Positions 11,148 to 22,789 of a stretch of 64,000 bases of DNA are shown here, piece by piece. Source of the DNA: Boesenbergia rotunda (Eukaryota; Streptophyta; Magnoliopsida; Zingiberales; Zingiberaceae); NCBI GenBank assembly GCA_024364735.1, contig JAGFNQ010000880.1:801675-865674 (forward strand), read 5' to 3'. The notes beneath the pieces are model-generated. The model made no database searches, was not told the DNA's origin, and saw nothing but the letters and a program-made list of their open reading frames with translations. A program made the translations under genes and the position numbers. Numbering within the stretch: position 1 is the first letter of the stretch; each line of letters begins with the position of its first letter.

Positions 11148-13168
11148 AAGTATTGAAATTGTCCCTAGTCGATGAATTGATAAATACGGACACTATCAAT
11201 TCTGTTGAGACTAGCATGGGTTCTTCTCTAATCAGCTGATTCTCACTGGCTGGTGACATTGGGATGTCCGGAGATGAACATGAATGCTAGTTAAGGGAAC
11301 TAGTTCATTGGAGTGACTGGCTGTAAAACTTCATATGGTAGTCTATATATAGATATGTCAATGAAGTTCTTACTGCAGCTTAAGTGCGATGTTCCTTTGA
11401 CTTGCGGTGTTCAAGTCATCTTGGTCATGGAGACTTATACTTTGACATCTTAAGCAAGCATCTCCAAGGAGGTGTGGACCCAGGATGATTGGGTATAAGC
11501 CGAAGTGTCCGAAGATGTTTGAACAACCTACAAAGGATTCACCACTCCTTGCGAGGAGATGTATACCCAAGGCCTATCGTCGGATTGTTACTCGAAGCCT
11601 CTGGCCAGAGCATGACATGTTCAGAGTATGAATCTCTTAAATACATGAGAGTAATTAGAATCCGTAGGACGAGAAAACGTTACTTGGGCTAGGTGTGACG
11701 TAGTCAGCCTAGTGGGGATTGACACACATAGACCATGTCCTGAACCAAGTGGGTATAAGATGGTGAAGGGAATGGGGCACGATTCATTATAGCTGCTGAA
11801 GGGTTTCAGAATTGTTTCTAAGGTCAACCGTTAATCTTTCGATTAATTGGAGATCATGATGTACTACTAGGTGCCACTCATGATCGTTCTATAATTAATT
11901 GATTAATTATAGACGGCCAACATAAATCGAAAGCCTATTTAGTCACACGCACTACAAGTAATTCGAGTGATTTAAACGAGTTGAAAATTGGATTTTCCAA
12001 TCAAGAGAGATTAGGTTTGGTTAAGCCAAACAATAAGTCGAATCTGATTTTTTCAGAGACGCATCGGAAGCGTAAAATGACTAAGTCTTTTGAAGACTTA
12101 AGAGATGAATTAAATAAGTTTAATTCATTGGGGAGTGGCTTGGATGGGCCGGCCAAAGAGGGTCTCCATCCTTTTTGCTTGGCCGGCCACAACAAAGGGA
12201 GAGAACCAAAATTTTGGTTCAATTTATAAAATAAACCAAGTGTGGTTTGTTATATAAAATTATGGATGATATAAATTTTTATATAATAAACCAAGGTTTG
12301 GTTTATTTTTCATGGAAATTAAAATGAACCATGGATTGGTTTATTTTATTTTATAAAATCAATCAAGGATTGATTTACCATGATAAGAAAATTTATTCCA
12401 TAAGAAAAAGGAGACTTGGTCGGTTTTTATCATGAATTAAAATATGATAAAACTTGGCATGATGGAATAAGTCATAGAAAATTTATTCCATAATAAAAAA
12501 AGAGACTTGGCGGTTGAGAGACCACTATATAAAGGACCCAAGGCAAGGCTTGGAAATCAATCGAAGTATTCTTGCCTGGGCTCTCTCCCTCTCCTCCCTT
12601 CTTTCTCTTGGCCGGCCACAAGGCTCTTCTCCCTTCTTCTTGCTGTGAGCACAATGAGAAGCACCGAGGCGACAATGTTCTTCCGTTGGGACGATCTTCC
12701 TCTCCGGCCATTATCACCTTGGGATTGAGCGCAAGTCATCTTCCACGTTCTCGTCGGAATTGTGATTCCGGCCAAACTTGGTAGTGAGTTTTTCCGATGT
12801 GATTACTTCTCTCTTGGTTTTCTTGTCGCGTTCTCCGAGAATCTAGTAGTTCTTGAGAACACGAAACTCGTGGCTTTGCGAAGTCATCCCGAAGATACTC
12901 GGCGTGGACGCGAATAGAGGCGGAGCTTCCGAGGGACGCTTACGGTTGGATCTCGTCCTTTCCTTCGAGTTACGCGAGGTAATACGTAAATTAGTTTACG
13001 TTTCTGTAAAATTTTAAATATATGATCATGTCTACACAAGATAAAGTTGCATGCTTAGATGTGTGGTTAAATAATTTGAGAAATTATTTATGCTAAACCT
13101 TCCGCTGCACGTAATTAATTTTAAAATTACGAACCTGCATCCATGTCAACATGCACCCGGACCCAACA
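11148..13168 (+). repeat. right part of the Copia A 5' LTR
   Basis: It continues the LTR interrupted at 4651 and ends CCCAACA at 13168, one base before the primer site. TATATAAAG at 12526-12534 is the likely LTR promoter, followed by a GC-rich transcribed region. Small ORFs across 12472-12784 overlap on both strands and are not considered genes. Confidence 0.75.
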
Positions 13169-13169
13169 G

Positions 13170-13181
13170 TGGTATCAGAGC
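13170..13181 (+). promoter_or_regulatory. primer-binding site of Copia A
   Basis: TGGTATCAGAGC, complementary to initiator tRNA-Met, one base after the LTR end. It marks the start of the transcribed interior. Confidence 0.9.
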
Positions 13182-14942
13182 CAGTTAGTGTCAACATAAT
13201 CATATAATTGTTTTGCGGAAAACTTTGTCATGATCTCAATTTTGGAAAATTTTCCAATTATGGAAACTTTCTAATTATGGTAAATTTTTGATTTAGGAAT
13301 TTTAAAGTTTGGAAATCATCATGAAATTTCGTAAACTTTTGAAATATCCCTGTTTCTGAAATTTTATGATAATTGTAAAACTTTCCATTTTTGGAAACTT
13401 TCCAATTTTGGAAATTTCCCAATTTTGGAAAAACGTAAGTTTTCTTTGTACCAGAAACTTACAATTAATCTGAAAACCTTTTATTTTTGGAAACTTTCTA
13501 TTTATGGAAAGCTCATAATTTTGGGCACTTTCTTTCAAGAAAGTCTAGACAAATTATGGGAATATTAATTGGCATGTAAATTCATAATTGAAAATTAATT
13601 TATTTATAAAATTCTTTATTTTGGATTGAGCCTCGGGGAGCCGTCTAATTTAAAGTTAGTTGTTATAATTAAATTTCCTAAATTGAATTTAAATTGTCAA
13701 ATGTTTAATTTGGATTGAGCCTCGGGGAGCCGTCCAAATTATATTATCAATTAATTCTTATTTTGGATTGAGTCTCGGGGAGCCGTCCAAATTAAGTTAT
13801 TGATATTAATTTTCTATAAATAAAATATGTGATCAAATCTTGGAAATTTTTGAGGTGATTCTCAAACGATAATTTCCTTATTTGATTTATGAGGTGATGC
13901 TCTTATATATTATTGTCTCCAAAATTAATTAGGAAAATTGTTTCCTATAGAGTATATTTCCTTAAATAAGATTTTTATGAAAATAATATGTGGTTGAATT
14001 AAGGGAATCTATCTCTTAATTTAATAAGATTTGATTTAGAGAAATCAAAGTCTTAAACATATTATTTCCGAAATTGATTATGATAATTTAGGAAATTGTT
14101 TCCCAAAACAATTCCTTGAATAAAGTATAAAATTAGAATTAGGAAATCCGGTTCCTAATTCAATTAATGAGACTTGATAAATTAAGTCACATACCTACTT
14201 TATTAAGGAAATCGTTATTACATGACATAATTATATGTCATGAATGTGCTTAAAAGAAAAGGATGAGACCCAAAACCCCTTACAAAATATTAAGGCCAAC
14301 ACCTTCCATTAATATGGTTAGAATCGGAGTTTTGTTTCTCGTTTGGGTTGATGGACACATCCATGCCCGGCTTGAACCTCAACATGTTCAAACCATGGAA
14401 TTAGTTTATGATTAATATAGTTGGAGTCAGAGGTCAATCCTTAGTTTTGGTTGTTGGACACATCCAAGCCTGACTAAACGGTTGAATGAGCTCCAACCAT
14501 ATTAAAACTATTTCTTGATTAATGGGTCAACCTTAAGCTTGGAGCATCGATTTGTTGTGCCACAGCCAAGGTCGATGTAAAGAGAGGTGCAGTTGGGTGC
14601 TATGTGTATTGTTGCATACTTGTTAATGAGTTAACAACCCAATGATTTATGCAAACATTCAATTAGTTGATAGCATAATGTGATAGTTACATATGTATAA
14701 TATGTAATCGGTATAATTACCTACCTTCATAGCTAAGAATAACTTGATGGATTCTAGCCATGGTTGTTCTTATCTATGGTTGGATATCAATTTATTTGGA
14801 GATGTTCCTACGATCTCCCAAATTGATAAAAAGGGTTACTCAATTTGAAAAATAAATAGGATTTAATTAATGTATATTGATGCATTCTTTATCATTCTCA
14901 TCACATAACCTCAATTTGTATTTCTAGGATAATCACCTGATC
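13182..14942 (+). other. Copia A 5' leader with a triple repeat
   Basis: 1.76 kb of AT-rich non-coding DNA. It contains many copies of a TTTTGGAAACTTTCC-like motif (13230-13520) and three copies of TTGGATTGAGCCTCGGGGAG at about 13621, 13709 and 13763. An inverted relative of this leader is found at 55855-56433. No ORF of note. Confidence 0.65.
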
Positions 14943-17690
14943 ATGTCTTCTCTGAATTTGCTTTCCATTTTGGACACCAATAAGCTGACTGGGCCAAACT
15001 TCATGGACTGGCTTCGAAACCTGAGGATAGTCCTCAAGGCAGAAAAGCTTGCTTATGTCCTTGAAGAACAACTTCCCAACCATCCTCCTAAAGATGCAAC
15101 TCCGGACCAGTTAGTGGCCTATCAGAAACATGTGGCCAATTCTGAACTTGCGAGTTGCATCATGCTGGCCGCTATGGTACCTGAGCTACAAAAGCAGCAT
15201 GAGCATATGGATGCTCATACCATCGTCTTCCATCTTCATGAGCTGTTTGACGAGCAGGCGAGATCCGAAAGGTTTGAGGACTCCAGACTCCTCTTCGCCT
15301 CTAAGATGCAGGAAGGCACTTCTGTTTCACAGTTTGTGTTGAAGATGTTGGGGGTACATTGAGCGACTAGGCACACTCGGATTTGCAATGGATCACGAAC
15401 TAAGTATTGACTTAATTCTGCATTGTTTGCCCAAGAGTTACTCACAGTTTGTGATGAACTATCGGATGAACAAACTGGAGACTACCATTCCTGAGTTGCT
15501 TAACTTGCTGAAGACTATAGAGCCTTCTGTAAAGCAGGATCAGAAGACGGTACTGTTAGTTGGTTCCTCAAAGAAAGGTTCTAAGAGGAAGCCCAAAGAA
15601 CAAAATAAGGGAAGGAAGAAAAAGGCCAAAAAGACTGAAAAGGCACCAAAAGACACTTGCCATCGCTGTGGCAAGGAGGGCCACTGGCGAAGAAACTGCA
15701 AGGTTTATCTTGAGTCCTTGACGAAGAAGGCATCCGATGCCCCATCCTCTTCAGGTATCTTCGTTATTGAATGTCACTCTATTTCCTCATACACCTGGGT
15801 ACTTGATACTGGGTGTAGCTCACATATATGTAATGACATACAGGGGCTAAGGAATAGAAGAAGACTCGTCAAGGGAGAAGCGAATTTGCGAGTTGGAAAT
15901 GGAGCAAAGATTGCTGCTGTTGCCATCGGAACATATTTGCTAAAGCTCCATACTAGACTTGTCTTAGAATTGGATAATTGTTATTTTGTTCCTTTGTTAA
16001 TAAAGAACATTGTATCTATTTCATGCTTGAATGAAAAGGGTTATCATTTAACTTTTAGTAACAATTGCTGTTACATAACTTTAAATGGTGTTCTTTATGG
16101 GATTGAAACTTTATGTAATGGTATCTACACATTAGATTTATCTGGTGATGTTTTCAATATCGAAGTTAGCAACAAACGTGCTCGAATAGATAATCAAATA
16201 GACTCCTATACGTGGCATTGTCGTCTTAGCCATGTAAGCAAGAAACGCATGACCAAATTACACCGATATGGAATTCTGGAATCATTTGAACCTGGTTCGT
16301 TTGATACATGCGAATCATGCTTAAAAGGCAAGATGACCAAATTACCCTTTTCTGAAAAAGGTAAACCAGTGGGAGAATTGCTTGGTCTAATACATACTGA
16401 TGTATGTGGACCAATGTCAACTCTTGCACAAGGAGGCTATAGCTACTTCATTACCTTTATCGATGATCACTCACGATTCGGGTATGTGTTCTTAATGAAA
16501 CACAAATTTGAAGCTTTTGAGAAATTCAAAGAGTTCAGAAGTGAAGTAGAGAAACAGCTTGGCAAAAGTATTAAGATACTTCGATCCGATCGGGGTGGTG
16601 AATACTTAAGTCAAGAGTTTCAAGATTATCTTAGGGACAATGAGATATTGTCTCAATGGACTCCGCCATATACACCACAGCATAATGGTGTATCTGAGAG
16701 GCGTAACCGAACCTTGATGGACATAGTTAGATCTATGATGAATCATGCGACTCTTCCAAAATCCTTTTGGGGCTATGCGCTTAAGACAGCTGTTTACTTA
16801 CTAAATAGAGTCCCGACCAAGATAGTCTCTACTACTCCATATGAGACGTGGAATAGTAAGAAACCTCATTTATCTCACCTAAAGATATGAGGTTGTCCTG
16901 CTTATTTAAACCAGACTGTATCAGACAAATTGGATGCTAAGCCTGATAAATGTCTATTTATTGGATACCCTAAGGAAACGAAAGGTTACCAATTCTATCA
17001 TCCCTTGGAACAAAAGGTGTTTGTTTCAAGGCATGCTATATTTCTAGAAAAAGAATTTCTTTTACAAGAAAACAGTGGGAGTAGCATTGAACTTGAAGAA
17101 ATTCAAGAAACTCCAATAGACATTTCAGAGACACCTAGTCTAGACCCACAACCAATAACTCATAATGATGAGCTATCAGTTGAACCTAAAACAACACCAC
17201 TTCTTCATAGGTCTGATAGGACACACAATATTCCAGAGAGATACGGATTTCTCATAAGTGAATCGAACGACGTGTTACTCATTAACGATGATGAACCTAT
17301 CAGTTGTGAAGATGTTCTGAAAAATTCAGAAAGGGATAAATGGCTTGAAGCCATGAAGTCGGAAATGGATTCCATGTACGAAAATCAAGTATTGGACTTG
17401 GTTAACCCACCTGAAGGGATTAAGCCCATAGGGTGCAAGTGGGTTTTCAAGAAGAAAACTAACATGGAAGGTAATGTTGTTACCTTTAAGGCTAGATTAG
17501 TGGTAAAAGGATATCGTCAGAAACAAGGAATTGATTATGACGAAACCTATTCACCAGTAGCTATGCTTAAATCCATTCGGATGCTCCTGGCCATAGCAGC
17601 TCATTATGATTATGAGATATCGCAAATGGATGTGAAAACAACTTTCCTTAATGGAAACCTGCTTGAGGATGTATACATGATACAACCTAA
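14943..17690 (+). pseudogene. Copia A gag-pol, broken and truncated in reverse transcriptase
   Basis: Gag starts at 14943 (MSSLNLLSILDTNKLTGPNF). A one-base shift near 15350 moves the frame, and it resumes by 15388. The 500-residue second part holds a CCHC knuckle (CHRCGKEGHWRRNC, residues 91-104), a protease core (VLDTGCSSH, Asp 140), the integrase zinc region (HCRLSH...CESCLKG) and the integrase catalytic residues in HTDVCGP, LRSDRGGEY and NGVSERRNR. A stop TGA at 16888-16890 replaces the expected Trp in LKIWGCPAY, a G-to-A change. Reverse transcriptase follows (WVFKKKTN, ARLVVKGY, TYSPVAMLKSIR, QMDVKTTFLNG) but is cut off before any YVDD motif. RNase H is absent. It cannot make a functional polyprotein. 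Confidence 0.9.
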
Positions 17691-17734
17691 TCCAAAACAA
17701 CTTTCCTTAATGGATGTGAAAACAACTTTCCTTA
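17626..17734 (+). repeat. templated duplications at a breakpoint
   Basis: The 21 bases at 17635-17655 recur at 17694-17714, and the 25 bases at 17626-17650 recur at 17710-17734. Both copies come from the MDVKTTFLNG codons of the adjacent reverse transcriptase and lie exactly where the Copia A sequence stops and element E begins. This is the pattern of filler DNA made by template switching during end joining. Confidence 0.8.
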
Positions 17735-18267
17735 CGGATAATGATACAATTAATTCTGAATTTAAATATGAAATTAATCCCGAATCCAAATTCGAAAGTC
17801 CTAAGGATAAATACGAATTCAAATTCGAAAATCCTAAGGATAAATACGAATTCGAATTTGATAAATCCGAATTCAAAAATCTTAAGGATAATCCAGAAAT
17901 TAATTCTAAAAATCTTAAGGATAATCTAGAGATTAATTTTGAATTCCTTGAAAATATTAAAGATGTGTCTGAAGATAATTCTGAGAATAATTTTGAAGAT
18001 AAAATTTTCCTAGATAATAACTTAATTATAGATAATCTTGAAAGTTATTACAAAACTATAACTAGTGGTCCATTTTACTCCACCCACCTTGAGGATATTG
18101 AAAAATCTAATCTTGAGGAGGATATGGAACTATATAAGAAAAAGGTCATAGTTAATAAAAATTACAAAGATTCAAATAAATCAAAATTATTAGAAAAACT
18201 TGAAAAGATAGATAAAGATAAAGAAGAAATTTTCGAAATAATGAAAATGATGAATTTAAATCCATAA
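17735..18267 (+). pseudogene. C-terminal part of an element E protein, fused in frame to Copia A RT
   Basis: About 177 residues, very rich in Lys, Glu, Asp and Asn, with a tandem motif (KDKYEFKFENPKDKYEFEF) near its start and a probable coiled coil at the end (KLLEKLEKIDKDKEEIFEIM). It ends at 18267 (MMNLNP). The frame runs unbroken from Copia A codons at 16930 across the filler, creating a 445-codon chimeric ORF. Its position just before the conserved block is where gag ends in elements 1 and 2, so it may be a gag C-terminus, but the sequence is not recognisably homologous. There is no evidence of expression. Confidence 0.5.
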
Positions 18268-18282
18268 TTATTAATTAATCAT

Positions 18283-18830
18283 TTCAACCTTAATTATTCA
18301 AATCAAATAATTCAAATTAATTCAAATAATTCAAATTAATTCAAATTAAATCTTAATTAATTCAAATTAAATCTTAACTAAATTCAAATTAAATCTTAAT
18401 TAAATTCAAATTAAATCTTGATTAAATTCAAATTAAATCTTAATTAAATTCAAATTAAATCTTAATTAAATTCAAATTAAATCTTAATTAATTCAAATTA
18501 AATCTTAATTAATTCAAATTAAATCTTAATTAATTCAAATTAAATCTTAATTAAATTCAAATTAAATCTTAATTAAATTCAAATTAAATCTTAATTAAAT
18601 TCAATTAAATCCGAATTAACTCAAATAATTCAAATTAAATCAAATAAATAAATTAAATCTAAATTAAATTTAAATTAAATCTAAATTCAATTCAAATTAA
18701 ATCTTAATTAATGTTAATTAAATCTTACTTAATTCAAATTAATTCAATTAATTAATTTAATCTTAATTAATTCAAATTCAATTAATTCAACATCAATTAA
18801 TTCTTAATTAATTAATCCTTAATCAATATA
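18283..18830 (+). repeat. AT-rich tandem repeat in element E
   Basis: Degenerate tandem copies of a unit close to TTAATTAAATTCAAATTAAATC (two short words, AATTCAAATTAAATC and TTAATTA), continuing with decay to about 18830. Similar but shorter AATTTGAATT runs occur in element 2 near 27830-27970. Confidence 0.8.
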
Positions 18831-19149
18831 ATCTCCAACTAATCGTTAAACAAGTTAAACTTGAACTAAAATAAAATTTTACCCAAACTATAACAATTAA
18901 AATTAATAACATTAAATATGTCAAAGTGGCTTGACATATTCACGGGTTCACACGACATGTATTAAATCGGAAATTTGATACATCATTAGAAACTTAAATA
19001 AAATGATTGGACTTGTTTGACTCATGCATAATTGTCATGCCATGCATTTGCTAATTCCTTTAAATATATGACATGTCATTCATATTTAAAATTTTATGCA
19101 TAATTTAGAACGGCTATAGGGAAAAGAATAATTAAAACTTGATCAACCT

Positions 19150-19370
19150 AGTATTGGGTGGAGGTGAGATGATAGTACGTTAGGGAAGCTATTTTGGCGG
19201 AACTAGCCGAAGCTACCGATCCAAGACTCAAACTAGTTAGACCAAAATCTTTCAAAGAGTAACTTGAAAATGGATTTTCAATAAAAGGCTTTGTCAAGAA
19301 AAGGGTTGATGATCCAATAAGGCTACGACCAAAAAAGGCCTAGTGCCTCGCCAAGACCTGGAAGCCGATT
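19150..19370 (+). other. conserved block downstream of gag (element E copy)
   Basis: Inverted counterpart of 8148-8368 and 28240-28460, more diverged but aligned along its whole length. In sense it begins AGTATTGGGTGGAGGTGAGA. Confidence 0.65.
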
Positions 19371-21237
19371 ATTGAAAACCAAATTCACTTTACTATTGTC
19401 AGATTTGAATCTAACACAAGCTTCAATTAAATCTTAGACTTAATAATAAATTAAGAAAAATGATTCAAGCATCTCACAATACACCTATAAGGCAACCATG
19501 CTTGCTGTATTGATACATCTAAAATGGGTGAGATGTTAAGGACTAATGAATTGATAAGCATATTTCAAAATTGTCTTTCAAAATTGCTAGAATATTTTTC
19601 TAAAAATATTTTCAAAATAGTGCTTCAACATAATAATGTTTGTATGAATTTCATGCTTGTTTGATTGCCAATATAGTATATGCTTTCAAAAATTATATTC
19701 TTTTGAAAATTGTTTGACTCACACAATTAGACACAAGTCTCTTAGGACAACACTAAAGTTCCTTAAGACACTTAGATAGAGTCAAACGGTATCAGGTACA
19801 GGGGGAGTGCTTTTCATTTTTTTTTGAAATGGTTTTCAAAAACTGCACTTTAAACATTACTATCATTTGAAAAATACTTTTCGAAAACTGTGCTTTAAAT
19901 CATTATTACTTGTGTTTTCAAAAAGGGTTTATGTTGTAAAAATTATATGTTCAAAAATTTACCTGCTTCTTTGACTTTGATAAACCCTAAAGACACAGAG
20001 GAAAGGTCCACTTCATGATCTTCAAGGACTCCTAGGATGTGCCAAATTTAGGGAGAGTCTGAGTCAAAAGAAGAATTTCAGAATTTTTTTTGGTAATTAT
20101 TCATTTTTTGTGAAATATTTCTTTTTAATCTGAATCAAACCTTAAGACTCAGAGGAAGAGTACTTGTGGTCAACAAGCTTCCCAGGACTGAGTCAAGTTT
20201 AGGGGGAGGTCAAATTAAAAGAATTATTTAATAACATGTTTTCATATCTTCAAAATCTTGCTAAAAATCTAAGTCTTTCAAAATACTATTATTCTATTTG
20301 TTAGAATTTGTGTGACTTATGAAATTATTTTTGAAATAATATTTACTTAGGTTGGAGAATTTCCAGGACACTTAGGAAATGTCCTTGTAGTCAACAAGGT
20401 ATCCCAGGATGGTGTCAGACTGGAAGATAAACCAAGTCAAGTAAAATATTGGGTCTTCAAAAGTTCACACATTTTTCAAAATCCACTAGCATATATTTTC
20501 AAAAGTACTATCATTTTTTTTGGCAAAATTCTGTAAATATTTACTTGAGTTTGAAGAATTTCCAGGACACTTAGGAAAATATCCTTGTGGTTAACAAGGT
20601 TTCCTAGGATTGTGTCAGACTGGAAAAGAAACCTAGTCAAGTAAAATATTATGTTTCAAAAATTACTTATATTTTTCAAAGTCTCATCTTTTTCAAAAAT
20701 AGTTAGTACTTGCAAAATATGCATAATATTTATATTTTCCAAAATAGCATTCTTTCAAAAATTATGCATTTTCCAAAAGTACTTAATTTTTCAAAAAATT
20801 CAATACATTTTTTAAAGGTACTTATATTTTTCAAAAATTACATAATCATTCAATAGTACTTGCATTTTTTTTACTTGTACTTTTCAAAGTGCATAGCATC
20901 TTTTTCAAAATTATGCATTTTTTCAAAATTATGCATTTTTTCAAAATTATGCATTTTTTCAAAAAAATGCAATATATCATTCAAAATGCAATGCTTTCAA
21001 AAATTTTGCACTACGTATTTTCAAAAAGAACTAAAAGTTTTCAGTGTTGGTGCAAGTATTTTCTTAAAGTTTTTTGATGTATGACAAAGGGAGAGAGGTG
21101 TGCTTAAGTTAGAAAAATTTTCTCCCAAAGATCAAAAATATAGTTTCAAAACTTATATCATTTTTTTTATTTTTTTTATCCCAAGGATAGTAAGTTAGCC
21201 CCTTCAACCAATCTAACTTAAGTTATTGTCAAACATC
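19371..21237 (+). other. element E non-coding interior with hairpin modules
   Basis: AT-rich with no supported gene. It contains hairpins of the form TAGGAAAN..CCTTGT..ACAAGG..TTTCCTA (20373-20406 and 20572-20606) and PPT-like AGGGGGAG/AGGGAGAG words. A 20-base unit (CAAAATTATGCATTTTTT) is repeated three times at about 20907-20970; the Phe/Ile-rich ORFs there are translations of that repeat. Confidence 0.6.
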
Positions 21238-21251
21238 AAAAAGGGGGAGAT
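21238..21251 (+). promoter_or_regulatory. polypurine tract of element E
   Basis: AAAAAGGGGGAGAT immediately before the TGTTGG of the 3' LTR. It is the expected priming site for plus-strand DNA synthesis and proves the plus orientation. Confidence 0.85.
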
Positions 21252-22789
21252 TGTTGGTGCAAGTTGCATCAATGATGTTTTCCTTTAAGTGTTTTAATAT
21301 TTGACAATATACTTAAGTCAGTGATACATTGAACAGACAAAAGGGAGCAAAGGAGAAGTAACCTAAGTTGAAGAAAAATCCTAGTTAATCTAGGCATCGA
21401 AACCCTAAGACCTGGCGAAGGGCTGCTGGGCACCTAGCGAAGGGCTGCTGGGCACCTAGCGAAGGACTGCTGGGCACCTAGCGAAGGACTGCTAGGCATT
21501 GGAACCCTAAGACCTGGTAAAGGGCCGCTGGGCACCTAGCGAAGGGCTGCTAGGAGTCAAAGACCTAGCGAAGGACTGCTAGGCACCAGGCGAAGGACTG
21601 CTTGGAACCAAAGACCTGGCGAAGGATTGCTAGGCACCAGGCGAAGGACTGCTTGGTAACGAAGACCTAGCGAAGGGATGCTAGGCACCTGGCAAAGGAC
21701 TGCTAGGCTTTGAAGACCTGGCGAAGGGATGCTAGGCACCTGGCGAAGAACTGCTAGGGAATGAAGACCTGGCGAAGGACTGCTAGGCACCTGGCGAAGG
21801 ACTGCTAGGGAATGAAGTCTTGGTCCAAGGGACTGAGCAACTTAGCTGAGCGATGACTAAGGATAGGAGTAGAGATGGGTCAGGGTTTGGGCGTCTCGAG
21901 GTCCGGAAGTATCGGAAGCTAAGCAAAAGTCCACCTGAAGGACTGGGTGGTAACCGTCTCCTGAAAGGAGTAGGTGAAAGGCGCGTTCTCGGGGGTGGGA
22001 ACTTGCGCCGGTTCGACCTAGGGTTTCGTGGAGATCCGAAGTCCGAACCAAGTCCTTAAGGCTAATATTATATGTATATGTGCTTTGTGTTTGTGTATCT
22101 TGCAGGTATCAAGATTGGAAGACAAAGCAGGTGGCTGGAGGCCTTGAAGCAGGGCGCCCCCATCAGTGGGGGCGTCCCCATGCATCCAGGGCGCCCCCAT
22201 CAGTGGGGGCGCCCAAGATAAAGAAGTAAAAGCAGTGTTTGGTGAAGTAAGCAGAATAGGTGTCAAGCGGGGCGCCCGGAACGTCCGGGGCGCCCGGGTT
22301 CAAAGCTGTTTTTGCTGTTTCGAGTCCGAAACATAGATAAGCCTTCACGAGGGCACCCGGGAGGTCCGGGGCGCCCTGGTCAAAGGTTTTATCAGCTGCG
22401 GCGAGGTCGGCGCAGGGATAAGGTTTGACCGGGTTTATCGGGGCGCCCCCAACGTCCAGGGCGCCCGTAGGAAGCCTATAAAAGGGGCTTCGACCCCTCT
22501 GCTTCAGAAACAATTGCAATAAGACGGGTTTTCTCCGCCTCCGGAAATTCCGGAAAGGAGACCAATAGTGGACTCATACCGAGTACATAGGCCTTGGACG
22601 TACTGACCCTGGGGGGTTGGGAACCAAGTAAATAAATCCCGCTGTGTTCCTGTCTTGCTTTTATCTTTATTTACTGTTCCACTGCACTAACGCTCTGAGT
22701 AGATTGAAAGTTTTACGAAGTAGTCACGACAAGATTTTCACGGTCGATATTCACCCCCCCCCCCCTCTATCGAAGGCACCGGTCCTACA
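21252..22789 (+). repeat. element E 3' LTR
   Basis: 1538 bp, TGTTGG...CCTACA, with a C-run (TTCACCCCCCCC) at about 22751-22765 near its 3' end. It contains a 16-unit hairpin array (21411-21809) and GGCGCC palindrome pairs at about 22150-22465. It is the same family as the truncated LTR at 1747-2934. Confidence 0.85.
21411..21809 (+). repeat. array of 16 hairpin units in element E LTR
   Basis: Sixteen 20-bp units in sense orientation, with loops close to GAAGGACT. Every stem pair I checked is Watson-Crick or a G-U wobble on this strand, for example CCTAGC/GCTAGG, CCTGGC/GCTGGG and CCAGGC/GCTTGG. Units are separated by 2-17 bases. Confidence 0.85.

Larger units (their letters stand above)
4440..17690 (+). 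mobile_element. Ty1/Copia element A, 3'-truncated, hosting element 1
   Basis: Plus-strand Copia. The 5' LTR is 4440-4651 joined to 11148-13168 (about 2.2 kb once element 1 is removed); the start could be TG at 4440 or 4446. It ends CCCAACA and is followed after one base by the primer site TGGTATCAGAGC. A 1.76-kb leader, gag-pol and half of reverse transcriptase follow, then the element stops at a breakpoint near 17690. No 3' LTR is present. A TATATAAAG box lies at 12526-12534 in the LTR. The LTR lacks the Sirevirus C-run, so this is another Copia lineage. Confidence 0.8.
17735..22789 (+). mobile_element. element E: 5'-truncated gag-only Sirevirus-type element
   Basis: Plus strand. It retains an acidic/lysine-rich ORF end, an AT-rich tandem repeat, the conserved 221-bp block, the hairpin/PPT-like modules, a PPT and one complete LTR (21252-22789). 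The 5' LTR, primer site and start of gag are missing, removed at the 17690-17734 junction. To the right, the LTR abuts Copia C; bases 22790-22794 (ACCCT) are the candidate target duplication, whose partner was lost with the 5' end. No pol sequence is visible. Confidence 0.75.

Noticed and set aside
13170..13181. TGGTATCAGAGC words as parts of tRNA genes
   Set aside because: They complement the 3' end of initiator tRNA-Met and lie next to LTR ends in every case, with no tRNA body around them.
20860..21084. Phe-rich ORFs with membrane-like composition
   Set aside because: They are translations of a three-fold repeat of a CAAAATTATGCATTTTTT unit in non-coding element E sequence.
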